Shown here: in pieces, positions 7,477 through 14,746 of the stretch
How positions within the stretch are numbered: position 1 is the stretch's first letter
Layout: each line of letters starts with the position of its first letter
NCBI GenBank assembly: GCA_016718845.1
Contig: JADKCK010000094.1
Coordinates: forward strand, 1 to 22,123
Source of the DNA: Sphingobacteriales bacterium
GTDB taxonomy: Bacteria > Bacteroidota > Bacteroidia > Chitinophagales > UBA2359
Reading direction: 5' to 3'
DNA: 22,123 nt
Notes under the pieces: generated by a model
Told to the model about the DNA's origin: nothing
Database searches by the model: none
What the model saw: only the letters and a program-made list of their open reading frames with translations
Program-made: the position numbers and the translations under genes

Positions 7477-8568
7477 ATGCTTATAGCCAACCCTATATAC
7501 GATGTCGTTTTTAAGTATTTGATGGATGATAGCAAAATTGCAAAGCTAATTATATCGTCTATTATTGCCGAAGAAATAGAAGAACTTGTTTTTAAACCCA
7601 TAGAATTTGTGGGCGATATTAAACAAAAAGCCAAGAAAAAAACAAAACAAACAAAGCAAATGCCCGAAACAAGTAGCACATTAACGGTTTATCGCCTCGA
7701 TTTTTCGGCAAAAATTAAAACACCAACAGGACATAAAAACGTACTTATCGAGATACAAAAAGCTAAATTTCCAACCGATATCATGCGTTTTCGCAAATAT
7801 TTGGGCGGACAATATAGCAACAAAGAAAACGTTCAGAAACAACAAACCGGGGGCAGACTTAGACGCACCGGAGTACCCATTGTAAGTATCTATTTTTTGG
7901 GGCATAAACTAGATAAAATAACTTCGGGCGCTATTGGTATCAACCGCAATTACCGCGATTTGATAACCAACGAACCTATAAACGAAAAAGAAGTTTTTAT
8001 TGAAAGCTTAACCCACGACAGTTATGTTATTCAAATACCATACTTAACACCACGCCGACGTAACGACCTAGAAATATTATTGAGCGTTTTTGACCAAAGT
8101 AATGTTATTGATGAGCATTGTCATATTTTAAATATAAAAGAAGAAGATTATCCCGAAAAATACCGACCTATTATCCGCAAACTACAAAAAGCTATTGAAG
8201 ATGCCGAAGTAAAACAAAAAATGGATATGGAAGATAATATATTAGACGAATTGGCAGAAATGGAGCGCATCATAGAAGATATAGAAGGCGAAAAAGAGCA
8301 AGCAATGCACGAAAAAGACCAAGCAATGCACGAAAAAGACCAAGCAACACGAAAAAGACCAAGCAATGCACGAAAAAGAGCAAGCAATGCACGAAAAAGA
8401 GCAAGCAACACACGAAAAAGACCAAGCAATGCACGAAAAAGAGCAAGCAATGCACGAAAAAGACCAAGCAATGCACGAAAAAGACCAAGCAATAAAACAA
8501 AACGAGATGCTATTAAACGAGTTGGCAGTTTTACGCAAATTACTCGAAGACCAAGGCAAAGAAAATAA
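7477..8568 (+). CDS. PD-(D/E)XK (PDDEXK_2/Rpn-like) nuclease with a frameshifted tandem-repeat tail
   Basis: The first ~270 residues match the PDDEXK_2 / Rpn-like nuclease-transposase family: N-terminal NPIYDVVFKYLMDD, then RLDF (Asp75) and IEIQKAKF (Glu92, Gln94) as the catalytic D...ExQ core. Such proteins are DNA nucleases linked to recombination and, in Rpn members, to phage defence. From residue 275 the gene consists of 21-bp units encoding MHEKDQA/MHEKEQA, a highly charged helical heptad. The third unit lacks 2 bp, so as read the protein switches to basic RKRPSNA repeats and stops at 8568. Restoring 2 bp keeps the MHEKEQA frame through a helical end (IKQNEMLLNELAVLRKLL) to a stop at 8572. 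The second version is probably the ancestral protein. The slip could be phase variation, mutation or an assembly error. Confidence 0.8.
   Translation: MLIANPIYDVVFKYLMDDSKIAKLIISSIIAEEIEELVFKPIEFVGDIKQKAKKKTKQTKQMPETSSTLTVYRLDFSAKIKTPTGHKNVLIEIQKAKFPTDIMRFRKYLGGQYSNKENVQKQQTGGRLRRTGVPIVSIYFLGHKLDKITSGAIGINRNYRDLITNEPINEKEVFIESLTHDSYVIQIPYLTPRRRNDLEILLSVFDQSNVIDEHCHILNIKEEDYPEKYRPIIRKLQKAIEDAEVKQKMDMEDNILDELAEMERIIEDIEGEKEQAMHEKDQAMHEKDQATRKRPSNARKRASNARKRASNTRKRPSNARKRASNARKRPSNARKRPSNKTKRDAIKRVGSFTQITRRPRQRK
8299..8485 (+). repeat. nine-unit 21-bp intragenic tandem repeat
   Basis: Nine units of CAAGCAATGCACGAAAAAGA plus a final C or G run head to tail. Unit 3 (8341-8359) is 19 bp because CACACAC became CACAC; unit 6 (8402-8422) keeps the long form CAAGCAACACACG. 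A degenerate tenth unit follows at 8486-8506. Each full unit has an ATG. Copy-number change by multiples of one unit keeps the frame; the 2-bp slip does not. Confidence 0.92.
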
Positions 8569-8639
8569 ATAACTAAGATACACCCACTTTCTAACAATAC
8601 AACCAAAAACACAATTTTAAAATACAAAATAAAAATCCC

Positions 8640-8897
8640 ATGCGTTACCTTCTTTTATTTTTAGTAGGCGCTTTAACTGGCGCTATCATAGCTTTGTTGT
8701 ATGCCCCAGCTAGCGGCAAAAAAACACGCAAAAAAATAGCCAAACAAACCAAACGTTGGCAGTTAGAAATGGAAGCCCAAACCGAAAAAAGCTTCGACCG
8801 CGTAAACAACTGGCGCCAATCGGTAGAAGAAATGGCAGAAAATGCTGCAAAAAATATGAACGGTCAGCCAGCCGCCTCGGAAATTAATTTCCAATAA
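8640..8897 (+). CDS. YtxH domain-containing protein
   Basis: This is an 85-residue protein. A single N-terminal membrane helix (residues 2-22) carries the GALTGAIIALLYAPASG signature of YtxH / gas-vesicle-like stress proteins. It is followed by a basic KKTRKKI stretch and an amphipathic helix ending in a polar tail. The family is associated with general and envelope stress, and the biochemical role is not established. It is the first gene of a plus-strand trio with the holin-X protein at 9007 and the basic protein at 9363. A 109-bp spacer with a hairpin separates it from the second gene. Confidence 0.85.
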   Translation: MRYLLLFLVGALTGAIIALLYAPASGKKTRKKIAKQTKRWQLEMEAQTEKSFDRVNNWRQSVEEMAENAAKNMNGQPAASEINFQ

Positions 8898-8920
8898 ACC
8901 CAAATACTGCAAAATTTTGT

Positions 8921-8960
8921 CAACAACACCTAATCGTTAAGGCCGTATTAAGTGTTGTTG
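8921..8960 (+). other. intra-operon hairpin
   Basis: CAACAACACCTAAT (8921-8934) pairs with ATTAAGTGTTGTTG (8947-8960), giving 13 of 14 pairs with a 12-nt loop. No T-run follows, so it is more likely a processing or attenuation structure, or a mobile hairpin, than a full terminator. Confidence 0.5.
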
Positions 8961-9006
8961 GCTTTGCCGTACCCACTTGTAAAAAAATACATTTAAATAA
9001 ACACCC

Positions 9007-9363
9007 GTGAGCGATTTTAACACTTTTGAAAAACTAAGCCAAGATGTAAAAAAATACATCGAACTGCAAATAGCCTACTACAAAATAGATAGCCTCGAAA
9101 AAAGCGCCCAAGCTGGCTCGTTTATCATTTTGGCAGTAATAGGCGTAGTTTTAGCTATATTTTTTATCATATTTGCCAACTTATTTGTAGCCATCTTACT
9201 CGCCTACCTTTTTGGCTCGTGGGTGATAGGCTTTGGCATTTTTGCCGGTTTATACTTACTTATGCTGTTTGTTGTACTATTGTTTAGCAAATCGCTGCAC
9301 CGTTTTATTACCAATCGTTTTTTGGCAGCCCTTGCCGATACCCTCCCTAAAAATATTGACTAA
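9007..9363 (+). CDS. phage holin family / holin-X superfamily III membrane protein
   Basis: This is a 118-residue protein with an amphipathic N-terminal helix (FEKLSQDVKKYIELQIAYYK) and two strong hydrophobic segments at about 38-60 and 68-92. This is the layout of Phage_holin_3_6 / YqjE-like proteins. These are chromosomal inner-membrane proteins, usually not phage holins in function, found with YtxH or DUF883 proteins. The start is a GTG at 9007, chosen because it begins the conserved helix and no ATG is near. The stop overlaps the next gene's start by one base (TAATG at 9361-9365), so the two are translationally coupled. Confidence 0.82.
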   Translation: MSDFNTFEKLSQDVKKYIELQIAYYKIDSLEKSAQAGSFIILAVIGVVLAIFFIIFANLFVAILLAYLFGSWVIGFGIFAGLYLLMLFVVLLFSKSLHRFITNRFLAALADTLPKNID

Positions 9364-9815
9364 TGAGCAAATCTGCCAAAATAAAATTGCACAAAGAGTA
9401 CCTTAAACTCAAAATTAAACAGCAAGAGTTCGAAATCAAAAAAACAGCCCTCGATTTGCAACGCCGATACGACCCCATACAACTGGGCATCGGCTTTATA
9501 ACCGACCTCATATCGGGCGACGACGAACTTGATGCCATTGCCGACCAAGTTACCCAAATTCCCAACCCCGAACTACAACGAGCCGTTGCCAAAGCTAGCT
9601 TGCGCCGCCGACAACGCCGCAAACAAATGCGAAACGTAACCGACCTGTTTACCAACCTAATGATGACCCTAAAAAGTTTTGTTAGTTTGGGCAAAGATGC
9701 CTTGCCCGAAGACGAAGATGATATTTACGAAACACGTAAAAAATCAGACAAAAAAAATCAAAATCAACCACCACCCGACCCCGAAGAATATATTATTGGT
9801 CGCGACGATTTGTAA
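9363..9815 (+). CDS. charged cytoplasmic protein of the YtxH-holin cluster
   Basis: This 150-residue protein has no membrane segment or signal. The N-terminal half is a Lys/Glu-rich helix (IKLHKEYLKLKIKQQEFEIK). A GFITDLISGDDELD segment and a very basic RRRQRRKQMR stretch near residue 82-91 follow. The C-terminus is acidic, then Lys/Asn/Pro-rich and probably disordered. I do not recognise a named domain. Its position after the holin-X gene, with a one-base overlap, parallels yqjK after yqjE in enterobacteria, so a role as a cytoplasmic partner of the membrane pair is a reasonable inference. The 326-bp spacer that follows holds a perfect palindrome. Confidence 0.72.
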   Translation: MSKSAKIKLHKEYLKLKIKQQEFEIKKTALDLQRRYDPIQLGIGFITDLISGDDELDAIADQVTQIPNPELQRAVAKASLRRRQRRKQMRNVTDLFTNLMMTLKSFVSLGKDALPEDEDDIYETRKKSDKKNQNQPPPDPEEYIIGRDDL

Positions 9816-9944
9816 CAAAAACCAAGCTTGTTGCAACGAAGGGCATTGCCGCTTGTGGTACTACAACATTTTCTGTGGGTAACTCCGCAAAAATTGGTTG
9901 TTGTGTTAGTTATCGAAAGTTGAAATGGCTTTTTTTTGTGTATC

Positions 9945-9984
9945 TTCTCCGTAGCGGCGGGTTTAAACCCGCCGCTACGGAGAA
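9945..9984. repeat. 40-bp perfect palindrome
   Basis: Every base from 9945 to 9964 pairs with 9965 to 9984. The core is GGCGGGTTTAAACCCGCC inside CCGTAGC...GCTACGG. The stem is GC-rich within an AT-rich 326-bp spacer (9816-10141), and no T-run follows. It looks like a dispersed palindromic repeat of the GTAGCGGCGGGTT type. It could also stop transcripts arriving from the operon ending at 9815. Elsewhere in the spacer I see only the partial repeat near 10027. Confidence 0.85.
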
Positions 9985-10026
9985 AATGATTTGAATTATC
10001 CACACAATTTGTTGTTGTGCCTCATT

Positions 10027-10055
10027 TTTAAAATCCGTGTTCTCTTGTGCGTAAT
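10027..10055 (-). repeat. partial copy of the 3125-3444 terminal repeat
   Basis: The plus strand reads TAAAATCCGTGTTCTCTTGTGCGTAA at this site. The reverse complement of the left end at 3125 reads TAAAATCCGTGTCCTTGTGTGCGTAAC, so the two align with few differences. This is a single end only; I see no inverted partner nearby. Confidence 0.55.
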
Positions 10056-10141
10056 AATAAACAAATACCTCATCTTCTCCAATTCAACCAAAACTAGCTG
10101 TACCAGCATTTAACGATATTTTACCCATTTATTTTTATAAC

Positions 10142-13100
10142 ATGAATGCTCGATTATTTATTATCTTATCTGCCATAATAGTATTTTTTGCCGCCCTGAT
10201 GCCCTATCAAGGCTCAATTACTGCGCAACAAACAACTCCGCAACAAACAACACCAGCCCTAGGTTCTCAAACAACTAGTTTTCCGTTGCAACAAAACGAG
10301 TGGATAGAAGAACAAATGCAAAAACTAACCCCCGACGAGCGCATCGGGCAGTTATTTATGGTGGCAGCTTACTCTAATAAAGACGAGGCACACAGCAACG
10401 AAATAGCCAACTTAATACGACAATATAAAATTGGTGGTTTGATATTTTTTCAAGGCACACCACAGCGCCAAATTAGCATGACCAACTATTTTCAGGCAAT
10501 ATCTAAAGTGCCGCTACTTATTGCTATCGATGGCGAATGGGGCTTAAATATGCGTTTGGACAACACCCCAAACCTACCACACCAACTTACTTTGGGTGCC
10601 ATACAAGACAATGGCTTGATACGCGACATGGGGCAAACCGTTGCCAATCAGTGCAAACGAATGGGCATACACATTAACTTTGCACCCGTTGTTGATGTAA
10701 ATGTAAACCCCAATAACCCCGTTATCGGCGACCGCTCGTTTGGCGAAGATAAATACAATGTAGCACAAAAAGGCGTTGCCTACATGGAAGGCATGGAACA
10801 AAACGGCATAGTGGCTTGCGCCAAACATTTTCCGGGTCATGGTGACACCGACAAAGACTCGCACAAAGCCCTGCCCACCATTGATAAATCGTTGGACGAA
10901 CTGCTCAACACCGAACTATATCCTTTTCAACAACTTATTGCCCGAGGCGTTAGCAGCGTAATGGTTGGGCATTTGGCAGTGCCAGCCATAGATAAAACAA
11001 CCTTGCCCAACAGCAAACAAACCATACCTACCACCTTGTCGAAAAAAGCAGTTACCGATATGCTAAAAAAAGACATGGGCTTTACAGGTTTGGTTTTTAC
11101 CGATGCCCTAAACATGAAAGGTGTTAGCGATTATTACGAACCAGGTATTGTTGATGTAAAAGCATTGGTGGCAGGCAACGATGTGTTGTTGTTTCCGGGC
11201 AATGTAGGCAATGGCATAGCCGAAATTAAAAAAGCCATTGCCAAAGGCACTATCAGCCAAGACGATATTGACCAACGCGTCCGCAAAATATTAAAAGCCA
11301 AATACCGAGCAGGTTTGCACAGCTTTAAACCCATAGATGGCAACAACATTAACGCCGACCTAAACAACCGCAATGTATTGTTGCTACAAAACCGCCTTGC
11401 CGAAGCCGCCGTTACACTTGCCCGCGATAATTATAGCCAAATACCTTTTAAAGATTTAGACAAAAAACGCTTCGCATCTTTGGCGCTCGATGCCCCAACC
11501 CTTACCAATTTTCAATGGATATTGGGTAAATATGCCCCGTTTTCGCACCACACCCTAAAAAATAGCGATTCCCAAGCCAGCTTCGACCGCAAATTCGAGA
11601 CACTAAAAACGTACTCGCATGTTATTGTTAGTTTGCACAGAATGAACAAAAGCAGTAGCAAAAATTTTGGTGTAGATGCCAAAACCTTAACCCTTATCAA
11701 ACGCCTACAAGCAGTTACTAATGTATCGGTGGTGGTTTTTGGCTCGCCTTATGCCCTGCGCTTATTTGACGATGTACCAACCGTAGTTGCCGCCTACGAA
11801 GACACCGACCCCCTACAAAGTTTTGCTGCACAAGCCCTATTTGGTGGCATTAGCGCATCGGGCAAATTACCCATTACCGCATCGCCCGCATTTAAAGTAG
11901 GGCAAGGCGTAAAAACCGAGCCACCTATCCGCCTAAAATACACCATACCCGAAGAGGTTGGCTGGAAAATGATTGACCTTGAAGAAGGTATTGATAAAGT
12001 AATGACCGAAGGCATACGACAACAAGCCATGCCCGGCGGCGTAGTGTTAATTGCCAAAGATGGCAAAGTAGTATTCGAGAAAACCTACGGATACCAAACC
12101 TATACCCAATCGCAGCCCATACAAAGCACCGATATTTACGACTTAGCATCGGTAACAAAAATAACCTGTACCGTGCCTTGCCTAATGAAACTAACCGATT
12201 TGGGCGCCTTTAGCACCGGCGCAAGGCTAAAAGATTACCTGCCCGAGTTAGCCAACACCAATAAAGGCAACCTAATAACCCGCGAAATACTCATCCACGA
12301 AGCAGGATTAGAAGCTTGGATACCCTTTTTTGAATCTACCATGCCCGCCAATGTACGCGCCGATGCCTACCGCTCAACACCCGACTCGGTACACTATATA
12401 CCCGTTGCACACAATATGTATATGTCAAAACCCTACGAAGACATGATTTGGCAACGCATTGCCGAATCAAAATTAGGCACCCCCGGCGAGTACAAATACA
12501 GCGATTTGGGCTATTTTTATTTTAAAAAAATTATCGAAAAATACGCCAATAAACCCCTCGACCAATACGCCGACGAGCAATTTTATAAACCATTGGGTTT
12601 AACCACTATGGGCTATAACCCCTACAAACGCTTCTCTATTTACCGCATTCCGCCCACCGAAAACGACGACCAATGGCGATTGCAAAACGTAGAAGGCTAT
12701 GTACACGACATGGGCGCAGCAATGCTTGGGGGTGTAGGCGGTCATGCAGGTTTGTTTTCCGATGCCAACGACCTTGCAATTATGATGCAAATGTTGCTAA
12801 ATGGCGGTTATTATGGCGGACGAGGCTACCTTAGCCAATCAACCATTAACAACTACACCATGCAACAAAAACAAGGCAGCCGACGCGGTTTGGGCTACGA
12901 CAAACCCGAACCTAACCCCGCCTTTAAAGCATCTACTAGCACCCGCGCACCCCTTAGTGTTTTTGGTCATACGGGCTTTACGGGCACTTGCACTTGGGTC
13001 GATCCACAAAATAAAGTAGTGTACGTAATGTTAAGCAACCGCACTTACCCCAAACGCAGCAACTACAAATTTATTAACAACAACGTTCGCAACCGCGTAC

Positions 13101-13147
13101 AAGACGTAATTTACGAAGCCATAGAACGAGCTAAATGGTATAAGTAA
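10142..13147 (+). CDS. NagZ-type GH3 beta-N-acetylglucosaminidase fused to a serine hydrolase (beta-lactamase family)
   Basis: This 1001-residue exported protein has a signal anchor or peptide (hydrophobic 5-20, probable cleavage near residue 28). Residues ~52-390 form a GH3 N-terminal barrel with the NagZ catalytic loop KHFPGHGDTDKDSH (228-241; Asp239/His241 dyad) and a nucleophile Asp321 in FTDALNMKG. Residues ~410-590 form a GH3 C-terminal-like domain. Residues ~605-1000 form a class C beta-lactamase/DD-peptidase-like domain with SVTK (Ser670, Lys673), YSD at 786-788 and HTG at 943-945. The protein should remove GlcNAc from muropeptide-like substrates and hydrolyse a peptide or ester bond, consistent with cell-wall turnover. 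All catalytic residues are intact. The gene appears monocistronic. Confidence 0.93.
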   Translation: MNARLFIILSAIIVFFAALMPYQGSITAQQTTPQQTTPALGSQTTSFPLQQNEWIEEQMQKLTPDERIGQLFMVAAYSNKDEAHSNEIANLIRQYKIGGLIFFQGTPQRQISMTNYFQAISKVPLLIAIDGEWGLNMRLDNTPNLPHQLTLGAIQDNGLIRDMGQTVANQCKRMGIHINFAPVVDVNVNPNNPVIGDRSFGEDKYNVAQKGVAYMEGMEQNGIVACAKHFPGHGDTDKDSHKALPTIDKSLDELLNTELYPFQQLIARGVSSVMVGHLAVPAIDKTTLPNSKQTIPTTLSKKAVTDMLKKDMGFTGLVFTDALNMKGVSDYYEPGIVDVKALVAGNDVLLFPGNVGNGIAEIKKAIAKGTISQDDIDQRVRKILKAKYRAGLHSFKPIDGNNINADLNNRNVLLLQNRLAEAAVTLARDNYSQIPFKDLDKKRFASLALDAPTLTNFQWILGKYAPFSHHTLKNSDSQASFDRKFETLKTYSHVIVSLHRMNKSSSKNFGVDAKTLTLIKRLQAVTNVSVVVFGSPYALRLFDDVPTVVAAYEDTDPLQSFAAQALFGGISASGKLPITASPAFKVGQGVKTEPPIRLKYTIPEEVGWKMIDLEEGIDKVMTEGIRQQAMPGGVVLIAKDGKVVFEKTYGYQTYTQSQPIQSTDIYDLASVTKITCTVPCLMKLTDLGAFSTGARLKDYLPELANTNKGNLITREILIHEAGLEAWIPFFESTMPANVRADAYRSTPDSVHYIPVAHNMYMSKPYEDMIWQRIAESKLGTPGEYKYSDLGYFYFKKIIEKYANKPLDQYADEQFYKPLGLTTMGYNPYKRFSIYRIPPTENDDQWRLQNVEGYVHDMGAAMLGGVGGHAGLFSDANDLAIMMQMLLNGGYYGGRGYLSQSTINNYTMQQKQGSRRGLGYDKPEPNPAFKASTSTRAPLSVFGHTGFTGTCTWVDPQNKVVYVMLSNRTYPKRSNYKFINNNVRNRVQDVIYEAIERAKWYK

Positions 13148-13515
13148 TTATTGTGTAAATAGAGTTTTTAAAGATTTTTTTTGGAAAAAAATAAACCTTA
13201 CCAAACACCTGCTAATCCCCTAAATAGTCAAAGTTTTGGGTCTGCCCAAAATCCACAGCCAGCAATGGCGGACTTCACGCCGCTCTTCAGCCTGTCCAAT
13301 AGCTCATCAAATTCATCTATCTACCTCAAAAAAAGGCACTTAGCAACGATTGCGAACAAATGCCATCAATTTTATCCATAAGATTTAGCTTAAACCACAA
13401 AAAATGTTGGCTCTTATACTTTTGTTGTGATTTGGGTATTTTGCATTTTCACACGAATAGTTACAAACAGCAAAGGTACTGAAACTATAGTATTTTATTT
13501 GATAAAAAATCAAAT
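13148..13515. other. 368-bp spacer before the accessory island
   Basis: I see no credible gene here. A 66-codon frame at 13181-13381 has only a TTG start and a Ser/Asn/Pro/Gln-rich product without recognisable features. One TAnnTTTG box lies at 13417-13424. There is no hairpin terminator after the gene ending at 13147. Confidence 0.5.
13417..13424 (+). promoter_or_regulatory. candidate -7 box upstream of the 111-aa gene
   Basis: TACTTTTG matches TAnnTTTG, about 92 bp before the ATG at 13516. No clear -33 TTTG is present at the expected spacing, so this is a weak call. Confidence 0.35.
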
Positions 13516-13851
13516 ATGGATCTAATTGATTTTGAAAAACTTTTCAATTCTTCTTTTGATATAGAAAAGTTAAAAGAAGAAGCTATTGAAGGTATTCGTT
13601 TATATATATCAGACAACGAAATAATTTCTGAATTTAAAGATTGCCTTCCAAGTAACGTAAAAATGGAGGATTTGGTATACGAATACGTAGGCGTAACAAT
13701 TTTTATAAATAGAACTTATTGCGAAGGATACCCTTTTTTTCGGGTTTGTTACCGTTTAAACGAACCTGTAAAAAATAAACCCATATTTTTCTATGACTTA
13801 GAATTTAATTGTTTTTTGGAAGTAATGGATGACTATTTTAATGTAATTTAA
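13516..13851 (+). CDS. small acidic protein, candidate orphan immunity protein
   Basis: This 111-residue, acidic, soluble protein has no signal peptide. The N-terminal half is helical (DFEKLFNSSFDIEKLKEEA, then LYISDNEIISEF). The C-terminal half is strand-rich with aromatic residues (VYEYVGVTIFINRTY, FFRVCYRL, FFYDLEFN). I do not recognise a family. Size, acidity, AT-rich codon use (AAA, TTT, ATA preferred, unlike the gene at 10142) and position at the head of a row of SMI1/KNR4 and YwqK genes suggest an immunity protein for a polymorphic toxin. No toxin gene is adjacent. It is followed by a block A terminator-promoter unit. Confidence 0.6.
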   Translation: MDLIDFEKLFNSSFDIEKLKEEAIEGIRLYISDNEIISEFKDCLPSNVKMEDLVYEYVGVTIFINRTYCEGYPFFRVCYRLNEPVKNKPIFFYDLEFNCFLEVMDDYFNVI

Positions 13852-13884
13852 ATATCTATTAAATTAGCAACAGCCTCTAAAAAA

Positions 13885-13962
13885 CTACACCAACTTTCCC
13901 CAAACTGGTGCAGGTTTTCGTACCCATAACTCACCAAATCTCAAAAAAATAGCGTACATTTG
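13885..13962 (+). repeat. block A, copy 1 (weak terminator hairpin plus TAnnTTTG)
   Basis: This copy has a CTACACCA...TGGTGCAG stem with one mismatch and a GTTTT tail. Next come CCCATAACTCACCAAA, CTCAAAAAA and AGCGTACATTTG. The same order recurs at 14679-14754. It lies 33 bp after the gene ending at 13851. Confidence 0.8.
13955..13962 (+). promoter_or_regulatory. -7 box inside block A copy 1
   Basis: TACATTTG matches TAnnTTTG exactly and is preserved in the second copy of the block. It would transcribe toward the SMI1/KNR4 gene at 14169 with a leader of about 200 nt. No clear -33 element is seen. Confidence 0.4.
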
Positions 13963-14002
13963 CATTCCTCCTCAACAATTAAACCTCTACGGCATGTTGT
14001 AG
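13961..14002 (+). repeat. block B, copy 1 (42 bp)
   Basis: These 42 bp, beginning TGCATTCCTCCTCAACAATT and ending CTCTACGGCATGTTGTAG, are identical to 15400-15441. Here they join directly onto block A; at the other site they follow the YwqK gene. The CTACGGCAT word resembles dispersed repeats I recall from other Bacteroidota, unverified. Confidence 0.85.
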
Positions 14003-14036
14003 ATAGGTGGAAATATGCACGTGACATAATTAATAA

Positions 14037-14156
14037 ATAAAAAATGAAGTCAACAAAAACAGGAGAAAAGATTACAAAGATTCTGATTTTGATGATTGTG
14101 GCAATATAAAACCGGGCGTTGCTGAACGCGTTAACAAAAAATATGGCGTTAAATAA
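14037..14156 (+). pseudogene. open relic, possible toxin C-terminus
   Basis: A frame without a start codon is open for about 39 codons and ends ...NIKPGVAERVNKKYGVK before TAA at 14154-14156, 12 bp ahead of the SMI1/KNR4 ATG. The Lys/Asp-rich KDYKDSDFDDCGN segment reads like protein rather than spacer. It may be the tail of a polymorphic toxin whose remainder was lost. No toxin family is recognised. Confidence 0.4.
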
Positions 14157-14168
14157 AAAACAATTAAC

Positions 14169-14669
14169 ATGAAAAATTACAAAAAAATAATTGAGGAGTT
14201 ATTTCAAAAATACCCATCTATCGTAGAGCCCATAGAGGATATATTGTCAATAGAGCATATATTGCCAATTCCTACCGAAAATGACTGGCAATATTGCTCC
14301 GAAAGAGTAGGTACTCAATTTTCAGAAGACTTTAAAAGTTTCATAGAATTAACTTGCTCCTATAACTATTCAGGAACTTATGGCGTTGTTTCCTACCCTT
14401 CATCTAATTTCATTGCTTATCCATATCCTATTTGGAAAGCTTATGAAACAGATATAAAAGATGATTGGTGGGATCCAAACTATATTCCTTTTGTTGGTAT
14501 TGGTAATGGAGATGAATATTGTATTCGTAAAACTACAGAAAAAAAAGAGACGTGTTCGGTATATTACTTTGACCACGAAGATAATAGTTATGAATTTATT
14601 GCCCATTCTATTGAAGAATGGTTAATGGAAGACTTAGAAGAATGTTTTAAATATTCACAATTACTTTAA
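14169..14669 (+). CDS. SMI1/KNR4 (SUKH-1) family protein, probable immunity protein
   Basis: This 166-residue acidic soluble protein has a SUKH fold pattern: FSEDFKSFIELT near residue 50, YIPFVGIGNGDEYCI near 105-119, and VYYFDHEDNSYEFIAHSIEEWL near 131-152. These match SMI1/KNR4 proteins, which in bacteria mainly serve as immunity proteins that bind and neutralise contact-dependent or RHS-delivered nuclease toxins. A possible toxin tail ends 12 bp upstream, but no intact toxin gene is present, so this is probably an orphan immunity gene. AT-rich codon use and flanking repeats suggest transfer. A good intrinsic terminator follows 9 bp after the stop. Confidence 0.88.
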   Translation: MKNYKKIIEELFQKYPSIVEPIEDILSIEHILPIPTENDWQYCSERVGTQFSEDFKSFIELTCSYNYSGTYGVVSYPSSNFIAYPYPIWKAYETDIKDDWWDPNYIPFVGIGNGDEYCIRKTTEKKETCSVYYFDHEDNSYEFIAHSIEEWLMEDLEECFKYSQLL

Positions 14670-14678
14670 TTGTAAAAC

Positions 14679-14711
14679 CTGCACCACTTACTCAAGTTGG
14701 TGCAGTTTTTT
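14679..14711 (+). terminator. intrinsic terminator of the SMI1/KNR4 gene
   Basis: CTGCACCA (14679-14686) pairs with TGGTGCAG (14698-14705) as a perfect 8-bp stem, followed by six T. It is the upstream half of block A copy 2. Confidence 0.8.
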
Positions 14712-14746
14712 GCGCCCATAACTCACCAAAGCTCAAAAAATTAGCG

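Noticed and set aside
8299..8485. CRISPR-like array
   Set aside because: Units are contiguous with no spacers and encode a protein repeat.
8148..8627. Antisense hydrophobic repeat protein opposite the 21-bp array
   Set aside because: The open frames on the minus strand result from the periodic repeat; there is no independent start signal or family.
9007..9363. Prophage lysis gene
   Set aside because: The holin-X type protein is next to a YtxH gene and no phage gene is nearby, so a chromosomal stress role is more likely.
13181..13381. 66-codon gene with TTG start
   Set aside because: The start is non-ATG, composition is low-complexity (Ser, Asn, Pro, Gln), and I see no ribosome binding site or family.
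14044..14109. 21-codon peptide starting MKSTKTGEKI
   Set aside because: It is very short and overlaps a longer open frame that ends 12 bp before the SMI1/KNR4 gene; it has no recognisable feature.
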